Source: Bagarius yarrelli (taxonomy: Eukaryota > Chordata > Actinopteri > Siluriformes > Sisoridae). From it: DNA of 64,000 nucleotides. Below are positions 1-11,193 of this stretch, one piece after another. Position 1 is the first letter of the stretch, and each line of letters begins with the position of its first letter. A model generated the notes under the pieces. The model was given only the letters and a program-made list of their open reading frames with translations, was not told the DNA's origin and searched no databases. The stretch lies in the NCBI GenBank assembly GCA_005784505.1, contig VCAZ01000138.1, forward strand, positions 868,001 to 932,000. The letters run 5' to 3'. The translations under genes and the position numbers were made by a program.

Positions 1-1582
1 AGTTGTATCAAGAAAAAGCCTAAATATTTATAAACAGCACAATACGTTTAGTTCTGGTCATGACTTCAGCAAAAGAAACCCAGGGGGGTGCGCTTAATTT
101 GGCAACACTGGTTGGTCATTTGCACTCAAAAAGTGGATAAATCTTGAATAAATCAGACCGATTGATTAATTTACCAGCAAATTTACTTTCAGATCTAGTT
201 ATCGGATTTTGTTCATTTATTGAAGCAATAACAATAACTTAATTATTAGTGGTCCGATAATTTCCCTGTTTGATGCATAATATGCATCTTCAGTAAAAAC
301 TGCTGCTTCAGTAAAAAAATGCCTGAAAGTCTCTAGGTTTTTTTTTAGAAGCATAATTAAGAAATAAGAAAAAGATAAAAAGAGAATAAGAAAGAAGTCT
401 GAGCTGGACAAGTTTTACAAAATAAAACCATGGGAAAGTCTGTGAAAGTTAAAAAGATCCACAGCTTTGAAGAGAAACATACACAAAGCTGGGTTCTATG
501 GGAGAGCCAAGAACTGAAGCCACACAAGTTTGCCAAATGACATTTTTTAAGCTAAGCAAACATGTGGCAGAAAAAGTTTTTGACTCAAAAAAGTTTTTGT
601 TCTTGGCAGAGAATGTTTAGTTTGATGGAAACGCTGCTTATCCTCCTGAGAAGGCCATTTTCACTAAGGATCTCCACAGTGCATGCCTGCATGCCTAATT
701 TGATTATTACAAACGTAGATGCGCAACAAGAGTGGCAAATAGATGAAGATGCATTTGCCCCGGGCAAAATAAAAACATCTCATCATACTGAACCGGCAGT
801 AAGAACCAACCAATCAGCTCTCACCTATACATTGAAACCTCAGCAGAAAAATGGAGAAGCTCATTATTGTATTTTTTCCTTTACTTTGTAAATAAATCCT
901 GTAGCAGAGTTACAGCAAGGGTTGTTTAGTGATGGAAATTCATTAATGAAATTTCCTTGTTTTAATAAAAAGCGCAGCTGATGGCTGCTTAGCAACAACG
1001 GACACCTCCGTATTACAAGCCTGGGCACAAACAAAAGAGGAAGCGGCGCACCTACTGTTTTCCATGTGTTTTTAGGCGCAACATGTGAACTGCCCCTAAA
1101 GCTATCATTATGTCAAGGGAAAGCTTATTATCAGGAGATGGTAGGAAATTAATCGGGGTTAAAAATCCCTAAAGAAATCCTGTTTCAGTCGGAAATAGAC
1201 ATTCACCCTTAAAATAGGTCCTGAGCCCAAGAAAGTATTAGAATGAGTTAAATAACCCAGACCTCAGTCTGACTGAGAATATGTGGCAAGATCTTAAATC
1301 CACAGTTGTCCATCCACTGACAGAAATAAGTCAATTTTTTAACAATTTTTGTTAAAAGGCTAACTGAGAAATATTATGCCCCAGATGAGATGCAGTTTTG
1401 ACTGAAGGTAAAGGTGGTCCAGGCTCAGAGGGGGGGAATAATTAACCAACAAATTTGTTATGTTATAAAACATTAGATAAATGCAATTAAATAGTAAAAA
1501 TCCAAATTGAGTTCATTTCATAACACTACAAAAAATGGCAAAGATCAAGATCAGGGGTGAAAATTTACACAAGGCACTGTAC
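1..1582. other. left edge: downstream intron of ighmbp2
   Basis: This AT-rich stretch follows the last visible ighmbp2 splice donor. I looked for the AN1 zinc-finger exons that end the protein in other vertebrates and found no Cys/His pattern on the minus strand here. It is best read as intron, with the final exons beyond the window. It holds one short Tc1 remnant and otherwise nothing I recognise; the open frames at 562-891 and 585-767 have no recognisable family. Confidence 0.55.
1250..1440 (+). mobile_element. Tc1/mariner 3' end remnant
   Basis: The plus strand encodes ENMWQDLKSTV, the degenerate form of the C-terminal Tc1 transposase motif that follows the last catalytic Glu. It is followed by a GGTGGTCCAGGC-type 3' segment typical of fish Tc1 copies. 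No intact frame and no clear terminal repeat remain. Call rests on motif memory only. Confidence 0.45.
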
Positions 1583-4500
1583 CCTTTGTCACACCTTTGT
1601 TCTTCTTCGTGGATGGGTTGTTACCATCTTTCAGCTTCGTTTCCAGTTTTTTATTTTGAATTTTCTCCTTCCGTTTTTCTTGCTCCCGACGCAATCGCTC
1701 TAAATGCAAACTTTTCAAATCTACAGCAGGCTTTAGCGCTTGCTTTTTACAGTCTTTTTCTGTTTGTTCCTCTGGAATCTGGATGTCTGGACTTGTGGAC
1801 TCTGATTCCTTTTCCAGTCTCTCCTCTGCCTGAGCCACTGGTTTGGAAACAGTGATATGACGCTGTTTTCCTGTTCCTTTGCTGACATGCTTTAGTTCCA
1901 GTTCTTCACAGAGTTGGTGGACCAGCAGGCGCTCGTGTGAATTCAGAGAGGATGGAAACTCAAGTTCTGTCTGACAATGATTGTCCAGAAAGACAAGCAA
2001 CTGCTGCCTCATCTCTTCCTTTCTGATTTGCGAATCAGGATCGTCTGCTTTTGGTTTGGGAAGGCATGACTTTAAATCATTGCTGACGTTGGAATCTTCC
2101 TTTGATTGGCTGTTTCCTTTGCTTTTGTGTTCGGTGACTTTATTCTGTTTGTTCTCACCTCCTTTAATTTGTTGGTTTCTTGCTTTTGTTTTAGTGGAAG
2201 ATGCTTTATTGCTATTCTGTTGGTCTTTACAATTATGGTGGTAGTTTTCGGGCACCAAATCCTCTAGGTACTCAAAGGCAGTGCGAACTTCCCCGTGCTC
2301 TGACATGTAGTCGAGCAAGCTTTTCAGAAAGTCATGGTTTCGGACAGTCTGGGAATCACACACCACAACAAGCTGACGTCTGGCACGTGTTACTGCCACG
2401 TTGATCCTCCTGTCTTCTGCAAGAAATCCGACTTCTCCTGCAGGGTCGAAGTAACAGACTCAAATGAAGAGCTGGCCATTTATCCTTTTTATTACTCAGT
2501 AGTTAAACATATGCCAACTTACCTTTTCTATTAGATCGAACCAGAGACAGCAGCACTGCCTCCTTTTCTCTGCCTTGAAAGCCATCCACAGATTTGATCT
2601 CCAGGTCAGGATACTGATTTGAGAGTTTCTGTCTTAGCAGATCTACCTAAAACAGTATTTTTTAGGTAAACAGTAACAGAGTAATGTATTAAGTAATTGG
2701 GAACCATTTTCCAACTATTTTTAAACAAAACTCTCCATTTAATCAGAAACCCTGGACAGTAATTGCTACCTGTAGGTTATACGGTGCGATGACTGCAATG
2801 TCCTTGGCCTGCACTCCAGCCTCGATCAAGGTTCTCGCATGAAGAGCCACAATGTCAACTTCACCTAAGTTCAACAACAAATAAATCACAAGTTATACAG
2901 CAAATGTTTTAGCCAAATAAAACTAGGGATGCAGAGGTAAGTGTTATATTCACTCTAATACTTTTACTTTGCTACATTTGATGGCGATTCTCTGTTACTA
3001 TTAAAGGTTAATTATGGAAATGTGGCTTTAATAATTATTTTCTATTATTAGGTTAGACAGCAGCCGTCTGAAGTTCGTATGTGGAACTCATGCATTTTTT
3101 AAAGCACACTCAGTTCTAAAATAATAGCCAAAGACGAAGAAAAAGCGAGCACAGCAGTGGAGACAGGATTCCCATGAAGCCACATTCAATCAATTTCAAG
3201 GAGTAAAAATAACAGTTACATAATGTAAAGTCAACATATTAACGTACAGGAATTCCAGCTTCATCCTAAGAAAATGTTATGGTAAGGTTTATGATAACGA
3301 TTATTGGAGGGGGATTCTGCAACTCTTTAACCTTACCATTAGTTACTATAAAATCTCACACATTGACTTTTTTTAATGTTTTAAAGCATATTTTATAAAG
3401 TTGATTGTTAGTATTTATTCTGGATTTAGGATTTTCACTTCATTTAATCAGATCCAAAGGAACTAGTAAATCACACTTATTATTCTACACTAAATTACTC
3501 TTACTCGAGTAACTTTAAACATTATTACTTTTACTTGAGTAATTATTTTTCATACAAAAAATTTTTTGGCTACTCTACCCACCTCTGTTGTTATGTATAA
3601 GGAAAACTTAATGTCTGATCATTACCCTGATTTCCTTTTGACTGTTCATCCGTGTCCTCCATTTCATTTAAACCACAGCCAGCAGTGTCAACTAGAAGCA
3701 AAGGGATGCTTGTCTCCTCAACATCAGCAACACCAGCCAGGTCTCTGATTAACGAAAGAGACATCAAGTTGAATCTAAAATATACAACGCTTTGATTCCA
3801 GTATCGCTATATAAAAGTGGGTCTGATCTAATATTTCATCACGTACCTTAATAAATGCTTCTCCACTGACGGATGTGCAGTCAGTTTCCCCTGGTACATC
3901 TGCTCTGAGGCCCACTCCATGATAGCACGGTTCATACGATACTGAGTGGTCAGCATTCGTACTACTGAGTCTCCGTACTGCTGAATCAGCCGCTCCATTA
4001 AACTCACAGACAGACCTTTAGCGGCTGCACTGTTTAAAAATCCATTAACTTCAGAATTGACAAATATTATAGTGCCACAAGTAAGCATGTATGATACTCA
4101 TTTGAAACTAGTGTGACTTTATAGATACAACTTCGTTGTCATTGCAAGGTGCAAGTACATAGCAACGAAATGCTGTTTAGCATCTACCAGAAGTGCACAG
4201 AGAAGTATGTGCACGTATTTACAGCATATAATGTGTCATACATTGTACAGAAAGTATTTTTTTATAGATAGATAATCTATATATGCTTGGACAGTCAGAT
4301 TAAATAAAAGGTTAAATAATGTAGAATAAGTTTTATGTGGTATTGAATCGAGGGGATTAAACCTTACATGGTCATACAAGAGCACATTAATAACATGGCT
4401 GCTGCAAAACCAGCAGTGTTATTGGTTTAGTGCTCATCTTAGGAACTTTTATTATTATTTTTTAAAAATAAACCAGAAATTTATTTAAATGCTTGGAACT

Positions 4501-7500
4501 GATGGAAGCATATGAATTGCGTAGATTCAATAAGCTTATTTTGAAGTGTAGATTTAATCATACAATAAACTGCCTAAAGATCTTACAGCACACAATATTC
4601 AGCACACAAAGGATTCTGTAATAAAATATAAACCAAAATGAGGTTTGGTGGTACATACTTCTGAGATTTAATAGTGGGAGGCAGCTGCTTGTAGTCTCCA
4701 GCCAGGATGCACTTGCGTGCTTTGAGCAGCGCAATCCAACAGCTGCTCTCCAGAGCCTGAGCACATTCATCTATCACCACCAGGTCGAAATGCTCGCTTG
4801 ACAAATACTTCAGGGGACCATCATCACTAGCTCCTGTGTGCCATAAATATTACTTTAAAGCTTTGAGAGTTTAGGATAAAAATAGGATAAATGGTTATAA
4901 TTAAAGGTTAATACAGATGTAAACACACCGGTGTTGGTTGCCAGAATAACACTGGCTCTTTTCAGGATTTGGGTGATGGCCATCTCCTCCCTGCTCTTCA
5001 GTTCCTTTCGCAGCTCTCCTATTTCTCGCCTTAGGCTGCTTCTCTGTCCTTTATCACGCACTTTCTTTATCTGACTCTATGACCAGAACACCAGCTTTCA
5101 ATTACAATTAAAATCTGCCACAATGTCTCAATGAAGTTAGATTATTATAGATGGGACAGAATCACAATATTAGCAGTATTATAGCAGTGTTCTCTATAAA
5201 AAAGAAAGAAACAATAGCTCACAAAGGCTTTATCCATGTCCTTTCGCACATCTGCAATGATGTTGGTGTTGTCGCTTTGTGCGAGCACGGCATCCAGGGA
5301 ATATTTCTGGATGGACTCCAGCAGGCGTGCTGGATGTCCCAGGCGCAGGACTTTAGCCTTGCTTTTAGCCAGACGCTCCACCAAATTATCCACCGCCACA
5401 TTAGATGGCGCACAGCACAAAACCTGCAGGGAATTTCCAGTTGGGAAACAAAAAGGAAAACAAAAAAATAATATAGGATGCTAAGTAAAATGTAAATAAA
5501 AACAGAATGCAATGATTTGCAAATCTTATAAACCCATGTTTTATTCACAACAAATCAAAGAAAACTTGATTATGAATTAAATAATAATAATAACTGAAGT
5601 TCTATTTTACTGAGTATTTTTTGATTTGATACTCACAACTAGGCTGCAAAATTCTGGGTAATTTTAAGGCTGCAAACTTTCCATTGGAATGGAATGGAAT
5701 GCAGCAGTATTGCACAACTGAGTCGTGTTGTGGGCTATGTATATTTTTCTTTAGGGGTAGCTGTTGGAGCTCTTTAGAAGTTAATTGTGTATCCGGCAGA
5801 TACTTAAGTTCATGATATCAGAATCAATATCGCAGATAAAAAAGTGGTATCGAGGCTCCCCTAGTTCATATAACAGTTACAGTTATTAAAAAGGTGGTTG
5901 ACTGACAGAACCAACAGCTATTAATTTTATCTTGATGACAAGAATATTATTTTTTTCTTTTTGTAATAAAGATGGTTTCGTACACTTATTATATCACAAT
6001 TCACTCAATTGGACATGTAGATTGTACCTTCTGGCCTTGTTTTACAGCTTGTAAAATAACTTCCACCACTGTTGTGGTTTTGCCTGTCCCCGGTGGTCCG
6101 TGTATGATAGCAACGTCCTTCTGTGCGAGTGCAAATGACACGGCTTCCTGCTGAGACAGGTCTAATCCAGTATTCATCCACTCCAAAGCAACTGAGCTCG
6201 CAAAGTAAAAACAGAAATTCCGTCTTTACACTGTCTAATCCACATTTACCTCCTAAAAACCACCTTCAAGGTCGCAATGCACTCGTACACTTACTTTGCT
6301 GTCCCAACATTCCAGGCTCTGAGTAGCCAAAAAGGACGCTAATTAGATGGGTGGCAGGACCACTTCTGTATCCATTTAAAGAGTGTAAGGCACTGCAAAC
6401 AAACAGGAAATGATTTTTACTGATCAGATTATCGACTGACGGGAAGCACTGATGAAATCAGACTACTTACCGAGTAAGTCGCTTATAGGTTACATCGTTT
6501 GCATGCTTCATAATATTGTACAGTCCATCGTTTTCCAGGTTGAGGCCATCATGCGTTTCATCGAAAGCAACCGTTATGGAAGCCTGCGTCACACGGGTCA
6601 CCACTCCTGAGCTGAGCTGATTAGGTTGACTGCATCCTTCTGATTCATAAAGCCCCACAATGTCCCCTAAAACACGAGACAACAAACCAGTAAAGCCAGC
6701 TCCCACATACAGTTCACTACGGTAACTTCCATCATTCAGTAGGAAATGTAATGTAATGTACTGATTACAGGACATAGAATATAATAAGTATGAAAATGTT
6801 TTCATATGTTTCAGAGCATGTCAAACCCATAAGTATTGGTCTAGGGGCTTGATGTGCTGATTAAATATTGTGTCATATTTAAAATGTTATATAGTCATGA
6901 TTTTATAATATGTGTGTCCTACCACTAGCTAACTGTCTGGTTTAGAGATAAGCTACCTGTCCCCATGCCGCAGTTTTGGCATGAGTTAATCTACTGCAAT
7001 GGAAGACTAATGTAGCAGAGGCAGGACTGTCAACATTACACTTAAAGACTAACAAACAAGACATAGTGTACCTTTTTATCACATTTAAGATCAGAGTAAT
7101 AGTTAGTATAGTAAATTTACCCAAATCATGCAAATCATTTTTTTTTTTTTTTAAGATGTATGGCCGGCCCCAGGGTGTGGCGGGTTAAGGCACATGCGTC
7201 CTGGTTTCGATTCAGGCTGGGGGCCCTACCCTTCACTTCCTCTCTCGCTGTCTCTGTTTCTCTCTCTCGCTGTCTCTGTTTCTCTCTCTCGCTGTCTCTG
7301 TTTCTCTCTCTCGCTGTCTCTGTTTCTCTCTCTCGCTGTCTTTTCTGTCTCTCTCGCTGTCTCTGTTTCTCTCTCTCTCTCTGTCTCCCTGCTGTCTGTC
7401 CCTCTCTCGCTGTCCTGTTTCTCTCTCTCGCTGTCTCTGTTTCTCTCTCTCGCTTGTCTCTCTCTCGCTGTCTCTCTCTCTCCGCATGTCTCTCTGTCTC

Positions 7501-10095
7501 GTTTCTCTCTCTGTCTCGCATCTCTCGCTGCTCTCTCTCTCTCTCTCGCCCATCTCGCTGTATGTCTCCTCTCGTCTTCTCTCTCTGTCTCTGTTTCTTC
7601 TCCCCTGCTCTGTCTCTCTTTCTCTCTCTCGCTCGCTCGCACTCTCTCGCTTCGCTCTCTCTCTCTCTCGCTCGCTCTCTCTCTCTCTCTCGCTCGCCTC
7701 CTCTCCTCTCTCTCGCTCGCATCTTTGCTTCTCTCTCTCGCTCTCCTCTCTCTCGCTCGCTCTCGCTCTCTCTCTCCTCGCTCGCTCTTGCTCTCTTCTC
7801 TCTCTCTCTTCTTTGCTCTCTCTCTCTCTCGCTCGCTCTGCTCTCTTCCTCTCGCTCTCTCCGCTCTTGCTCTCTCTCTCTCTCTCTTGCTCTCCCTCGC
7901 TCTCTCTCCGCCTTTGCTCTCTCTCCGCTTCGCTTCTTGCCTCTCATCTCTCGCGTCGCTCTCTCGTCGCTCTCTGTGCGCGCTCTTGCTCTCTCTGTCG
8001 CATGTCTCGCTTCGCTCGCTCCTCTCTCGCCGCTCTTCTCTCTCTCGCGCTCTCTTCACACGCTCTCACCCCAAAATCGCGCGCTCGCTCTGCATGCTCT
8101 CTCTCTCTCTCTTCTCGGCTCTGCTCTCTGCTTCTCGCTCGTCTATCTCTCAGCTCTCTCTGCTCCTCTCTCTCTCGCTCTCGCTCTCTCTCTCTCTCTC
8201 TCGCTCGCTTGCTCTCTCTCTCTCGCTCGCTCGCTCTGCTCTCTCTCTCGCGCTCGCATCGCTCTTGCTCTCTCTCTCTCTCTCGCTCTCGCTCTCTCTC
8301 CTCTCTCTCTCTCTATCGCGCCTCTCTCTCTCGCTCTCGCTCGCTCTCTCTCTCGCTCTCTCTCTCCGCTCGCTCTCTCTCTCTCTCTCGCGCCTCGCTC
8401 TCTCTCCTCGCTCTCTCGCTCTCGCTCGCTCTCTCGCTCTCGCTGCTCTCTCTCGCTCTCGCTCTCTCTTGCTCGCTCTCTCGCTCTCGCTCTCTCGCTC
8501 GCTCTTGCTCTCTCGCTCTCTCGCTCTCTCTCTCTTGCGCTCTCTGCTCTCCTCCGCTCTCTTTCTCGCTCGCCTCTTCTCTCTAGCTCTTCTCCTCTCT
8601 CCCTCTCTCTCGCCTCGCTCTCTCTCGCTCTCGCTCTCTCGCTCTCTCGCTCTGCTCTTTGCTCCTCGCTCTCGCTCGCTCTCCTCGCTCTCGCTCGCTC
8701 TCTCTCCTCTCGCTCGCTCGCTCGTTCTCGCTCTCCTCTCTCGCTTCGCTCGTGCTCTCTCTCTCTCGCTCGCTCTCTGCTCGTCTCTCTTGCTCTCCGT
8801 CTCCTCTCGCTCTCTCTCCTCGCTCTCTCTTGCTCTCATCTGCTCTCTCGTCGCTCTCCGCTCGCTCTCTCGCTCGCTCGCTCTGCTCTCTCTCGCTAGC
8901 TCTCTCGCTCTCTCGCTCTCGCTCTCGCGCTCGCTCTCGCTCGCTCGCTCTCTCTCTCTCGTCGCTCTCCCTCCTCGCTCTCGCTCTCTCTCTCTCTCTC
9001 TCTCTCCTCGCTCCTCCTCTCGCGATCTCTCGCTCCGCTCTCTCGCTCTCTCCGCTCTCTAGCTCTCTCGCGCTCTCGCTCTCCTCTCTCTCGCCGCTCT
9101 CGCTCGCTCTCTCCTCGCTCGCTCTCTCTCGCTCGCTCGCTCGCTCTCGCTCTCGCTCTCTCTCGCTCGCTCTTCTCTCTCTCTCTCGCTCTCTCTGCTC
9201 TCTCTCTCGCTCGCTCTTGCTCTCTCTCGCTCTCGCTCGCTCGCCTCGCTCTCGCTCCTCTCCTCTCGCCTCGCTCTCAAAATATAACTTCAAAAAAAAA
9301 AATAAATTTATTATAAAAAGGTGCACTAGTGTTTTCTACTGTGCACTAATTATAAACTTTTTCTAATATTTATAAGATTAAATCAAATTATATATATATA
9401 TATATATATATAGTGGAGAAAAGCTACTTTTGCAAATCATTTGTTATTGCAAACATTATTTGTAACAGGGCTACAGAAAAACGTTGCTGACTTTAGAAAA
9501 TAAGCGTTATCTTTGTTAGTTTGCTAGAATTATACAAAGTTGTTGGCTGGAAAGACAACAAGTCCAATTAAATTTAACATGTCCAGTCAAATTAAAATCC
9601 AGCCAATTTTGGATGGATATAAGTACAGTTCAAGTCTAAAACACTGAATTCTTTCTCATTAGAGTCACTTTAATCTTTAGATATCTAATGATCTATACAG
9701 CAAATTGCTAAATACGTTAAATATCATGTAAATGTATCACGGAATAAAGTCTCACCAGGTCCAAAACCGTGACTCGGAAGAAGTGAAGGGCCGATACTTT
9801 TCCGGGGCTCGAATGAAACCAGAAGTCTGCCATGCATTCCTGTCCTCTGGCTTCCAATTTGAAGTTTCAGCAAACAGACTCCTTTCTGTTGGAGGGTTTT
9901 TAGTGACAGATTCTCTTGCCATGTTCTAAAAACCAAGCATTACAGACACATTACAAAAAAATAGTAATCAATTCTCACAACACATAACCATCACGTAATC
10001 CATCACTGACTGGATTACCTGGTTTCTTCTATTTCAGCTTCTTTTTCCTCTTGCAAGAGATCAAGTGTCTTAGTTACAAAACTTTCCACCTCCAT
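1583..10095 (-). CDS. ighmbp2: DNA/RNA helicase SMUBP-2 (IGHMBP2), 3' partial
   Basis: Superfamily 1B, Upf1-like 5'-to-3' helicase; the mammalian protein is ribosome-associated, acts in translation and tRNA biology, and its loss causes motor neuron disease. Thirteen phase-consistent exons (minus): 10019-10095, 9756-9925, 6471-6666, 6295-6392, 6028-6191, 5223-5423, 4929-5076, 4659-4833, 3847-4029, 3626-3744, 2770-2864, 2523-2646, 1583-2437. They give about 868 residues beginning [14 protein letters not shown]. Visible: Walker [10 protein letters not shown] (about 212-220), Walker B IDECAQAL (372-379), QYRM, the DGFQGREKE and VAVTRARR motifs, then a Lys/Ser-rich linker and an R3H domain (about 726-783). 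Exon 13 ends at a G|GTACAG donor, in phase. The AN1 zinc finger present in human (993 aa) is not in the window, so the gene is cut by the window edge. The start ATG matches the family N-terminus. Confidence 0.95.
4125..4290 (-). mobile_element. LINE 3'-tail fragment
   Basis: In ighmbp2 intron 8. The segment around TTGTCATTGCAAGGTGCAAG and the adjoining AGCAACGAAATGC resembles the block at 11440-11640, which is the reverse-complemented 3' end of a CR1/Rex1-like LINE. Diverged and short. Confidence 0.4.
7162..7229 (+). repeat. tRNA-like SINE head
   Basis: GGTTTCGATTC at 7203-7213 is a good Pol III B box (consensus GGTTCGANTCC). An A-box-like GGCGGGTTAAGG lies just before it, and the head is bracketed by GGCCGGCCC and GGGGGCCC. 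This matches tRNA-derived SINE heads. It is followed directly by the CT-rich tract rather than by a SINE body. Confidence 0.6.
7230..9278. repeat. CT/CTCG polypyrimidine low-complexity tract
   Basis: About 2.05 kb almost entirely C and T on the plus strand, with interspersed G, mainly as TCTCGC or GCTCGC. Units near the left edge are longer and more regular (TCTCGCTGTCTCTGTTTCTC, about 22 bp), then decay to (CT)n and CTCGCTCG. The long open frames on both strands (Leu/Ser-rich on plus, Arg/Glu-rich on minus) are products of this composition and not genes. Lies in ighmbp2 intron 2. Confidence 0.95.
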
Positions 10096-11193
10096 TTCTG
10101 TGATTCTGACATACAAACAACACAAAGACATCAAAATCTAATTAAACCTACGTAGTTACTGAGTCTGGGACAGCCGCACTATTACACTCATTAGCTAGCA
10201 ACGTTAAAGCTATTTTTTAATTCTACAAAATAAACTAGACAACAAAGAGAACGAAGATAAAGTCTAGAATGATTTGAAAGTCTAGTAATGTTACTATAAT
10301 TATTTGTCGAAGCAGATACATACCAGTTCCTGCATGCAACGCAACACAACACAACACAACACTGCTGTCACTTCGGAGAAAGTGAGCAGAGTCGATTCAA
10401 TCGACTCGAAGATTCAAATCTTGGACGTGAGATTCGACTCCAAAGCCTAAAGTAGCAAACAGCAAAGTTGATTCTGGGTGTTGTGAACAGTCTATATTTG
10501 TATTAGTAATCTAAGCGTTACTTTCCACTGCCTAAACAATCTTATTTTTAAAATAAATTAACTAGGGTAACTTGGTAACGCAAAAATAAAATGTTGATTA
10601 AATCATCATGTATGAAATCCTAGTTAATTCGGAGCTGTTTATTTAATAAGCCTTATATGCAATGTAGAATGTATTTTATTTGTGGCAAAACACATAATGC
10701 CTATAATTCACTTGTAAAAACGAGTTAAATAGAATCAAATCACCTGAGTCGATTCCAATCATTTCTGGAATCGAATTGTCGTATGTGTTTTTAGCAGAGC
10801 GCATGCCGGGATCGGTCCGTCCCTGATTTCATACCTACATACATTTCTGTTATATAATTTTCTTCATTAACTACTTTAATATATCTTCCACAAAATAAAC
10901 CACAATTATTCAAAACTATTGTGTTAAAGCTTTAAAATGTCACATTTTACTTTTGTCAACTGTGGTTTCTTTTATTTTCACATCGGAACTGTCGTTGCAG
11001 TCGATTTTATACCTTTGTTTCCGAGGGCAGGAGTTGCTGGTACACCGGTCATCATGCTGTCTGAGAAATGTCAACCTCAATGTAAAAATAACGTCGCTGT
11101 TCATTCATATTGTGGGTTTTGATGTTAGCAGTTAAAGTCACGCTGCTGTTTGATGTTTTCTGTTGAAGCTAGCAACTGATTTAAACAGAAAGA
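10096..11193. promoter_or_regulatory. shared ighmbp2/agk head-to-head promoter region
   Basis: The first coding ATGs of ighmbp2 (minus, 10093-10095) and agk (plus, 11194-11196) point away from each other across 1.1 kb. Both are housekeeping-type genes, so a shared bidirectional promoter is plausible. I see no TATA box and no obvious CpG island; most of the middle (10384-10800) looks like inserted repeat. Exact start sites cannot be placed from sequence alone. Confidence 0.5.
10384..10800. mobile_element. possible hAT-like MITE in promoter interval
   Basis: AGCAGAG occurs on both sides (about 10383 and 10794). The interior has repeated GATTC/GAATC words, including TCGATTCAATCGACTCGAAG near the left edge and CGATTCCAATCATTTCTGG near the right. 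Terminal inverted repeats are not convincing, so this stays tentative. Confidence 0.25.

Larger units (their letters stand above)
7129..9442. mobile_element. 2.3 kb insertion flanked by a 12-bp direct repeat
   Basis: TGCAAATCATTT occurs perfectly at 7129-7140 and again at 9431-9442, bracketing everything unusual in ighmbp2 intron 2. From left to right the insert contains a T run (7141-7152), a tRNA-like head, about 2 kb of CT-rich sequence, an A-rich stretch (about 9278-9300), AT-rich sequence and a (TA)n run (9389-9412). A direct repeat of this length with a homopolymer at one edge fits target-primed retrotransposition with the element on the minus strand, later expanded internally. The tRNA-like head reads on the plus strand, so the structure may be composite. 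The alternative is a chance match of an AT-rich 12-mer, which I think unlikely given the exact framing. Confidence 0.6.

Noticed and set aside
562..891. 109-codon frame near the left edge
   Set aside because: No family resemblance, and a second frame with similar openness overlaps; likely chance in intron.
7135..9366. Very long open frames on both strands (up to about 620 codons)
   Set aside because: They consist only of Leu/Ser/Arg or Arg/Glu codons generated by the CT/CTCG tract; no start context, domains or codon bias.
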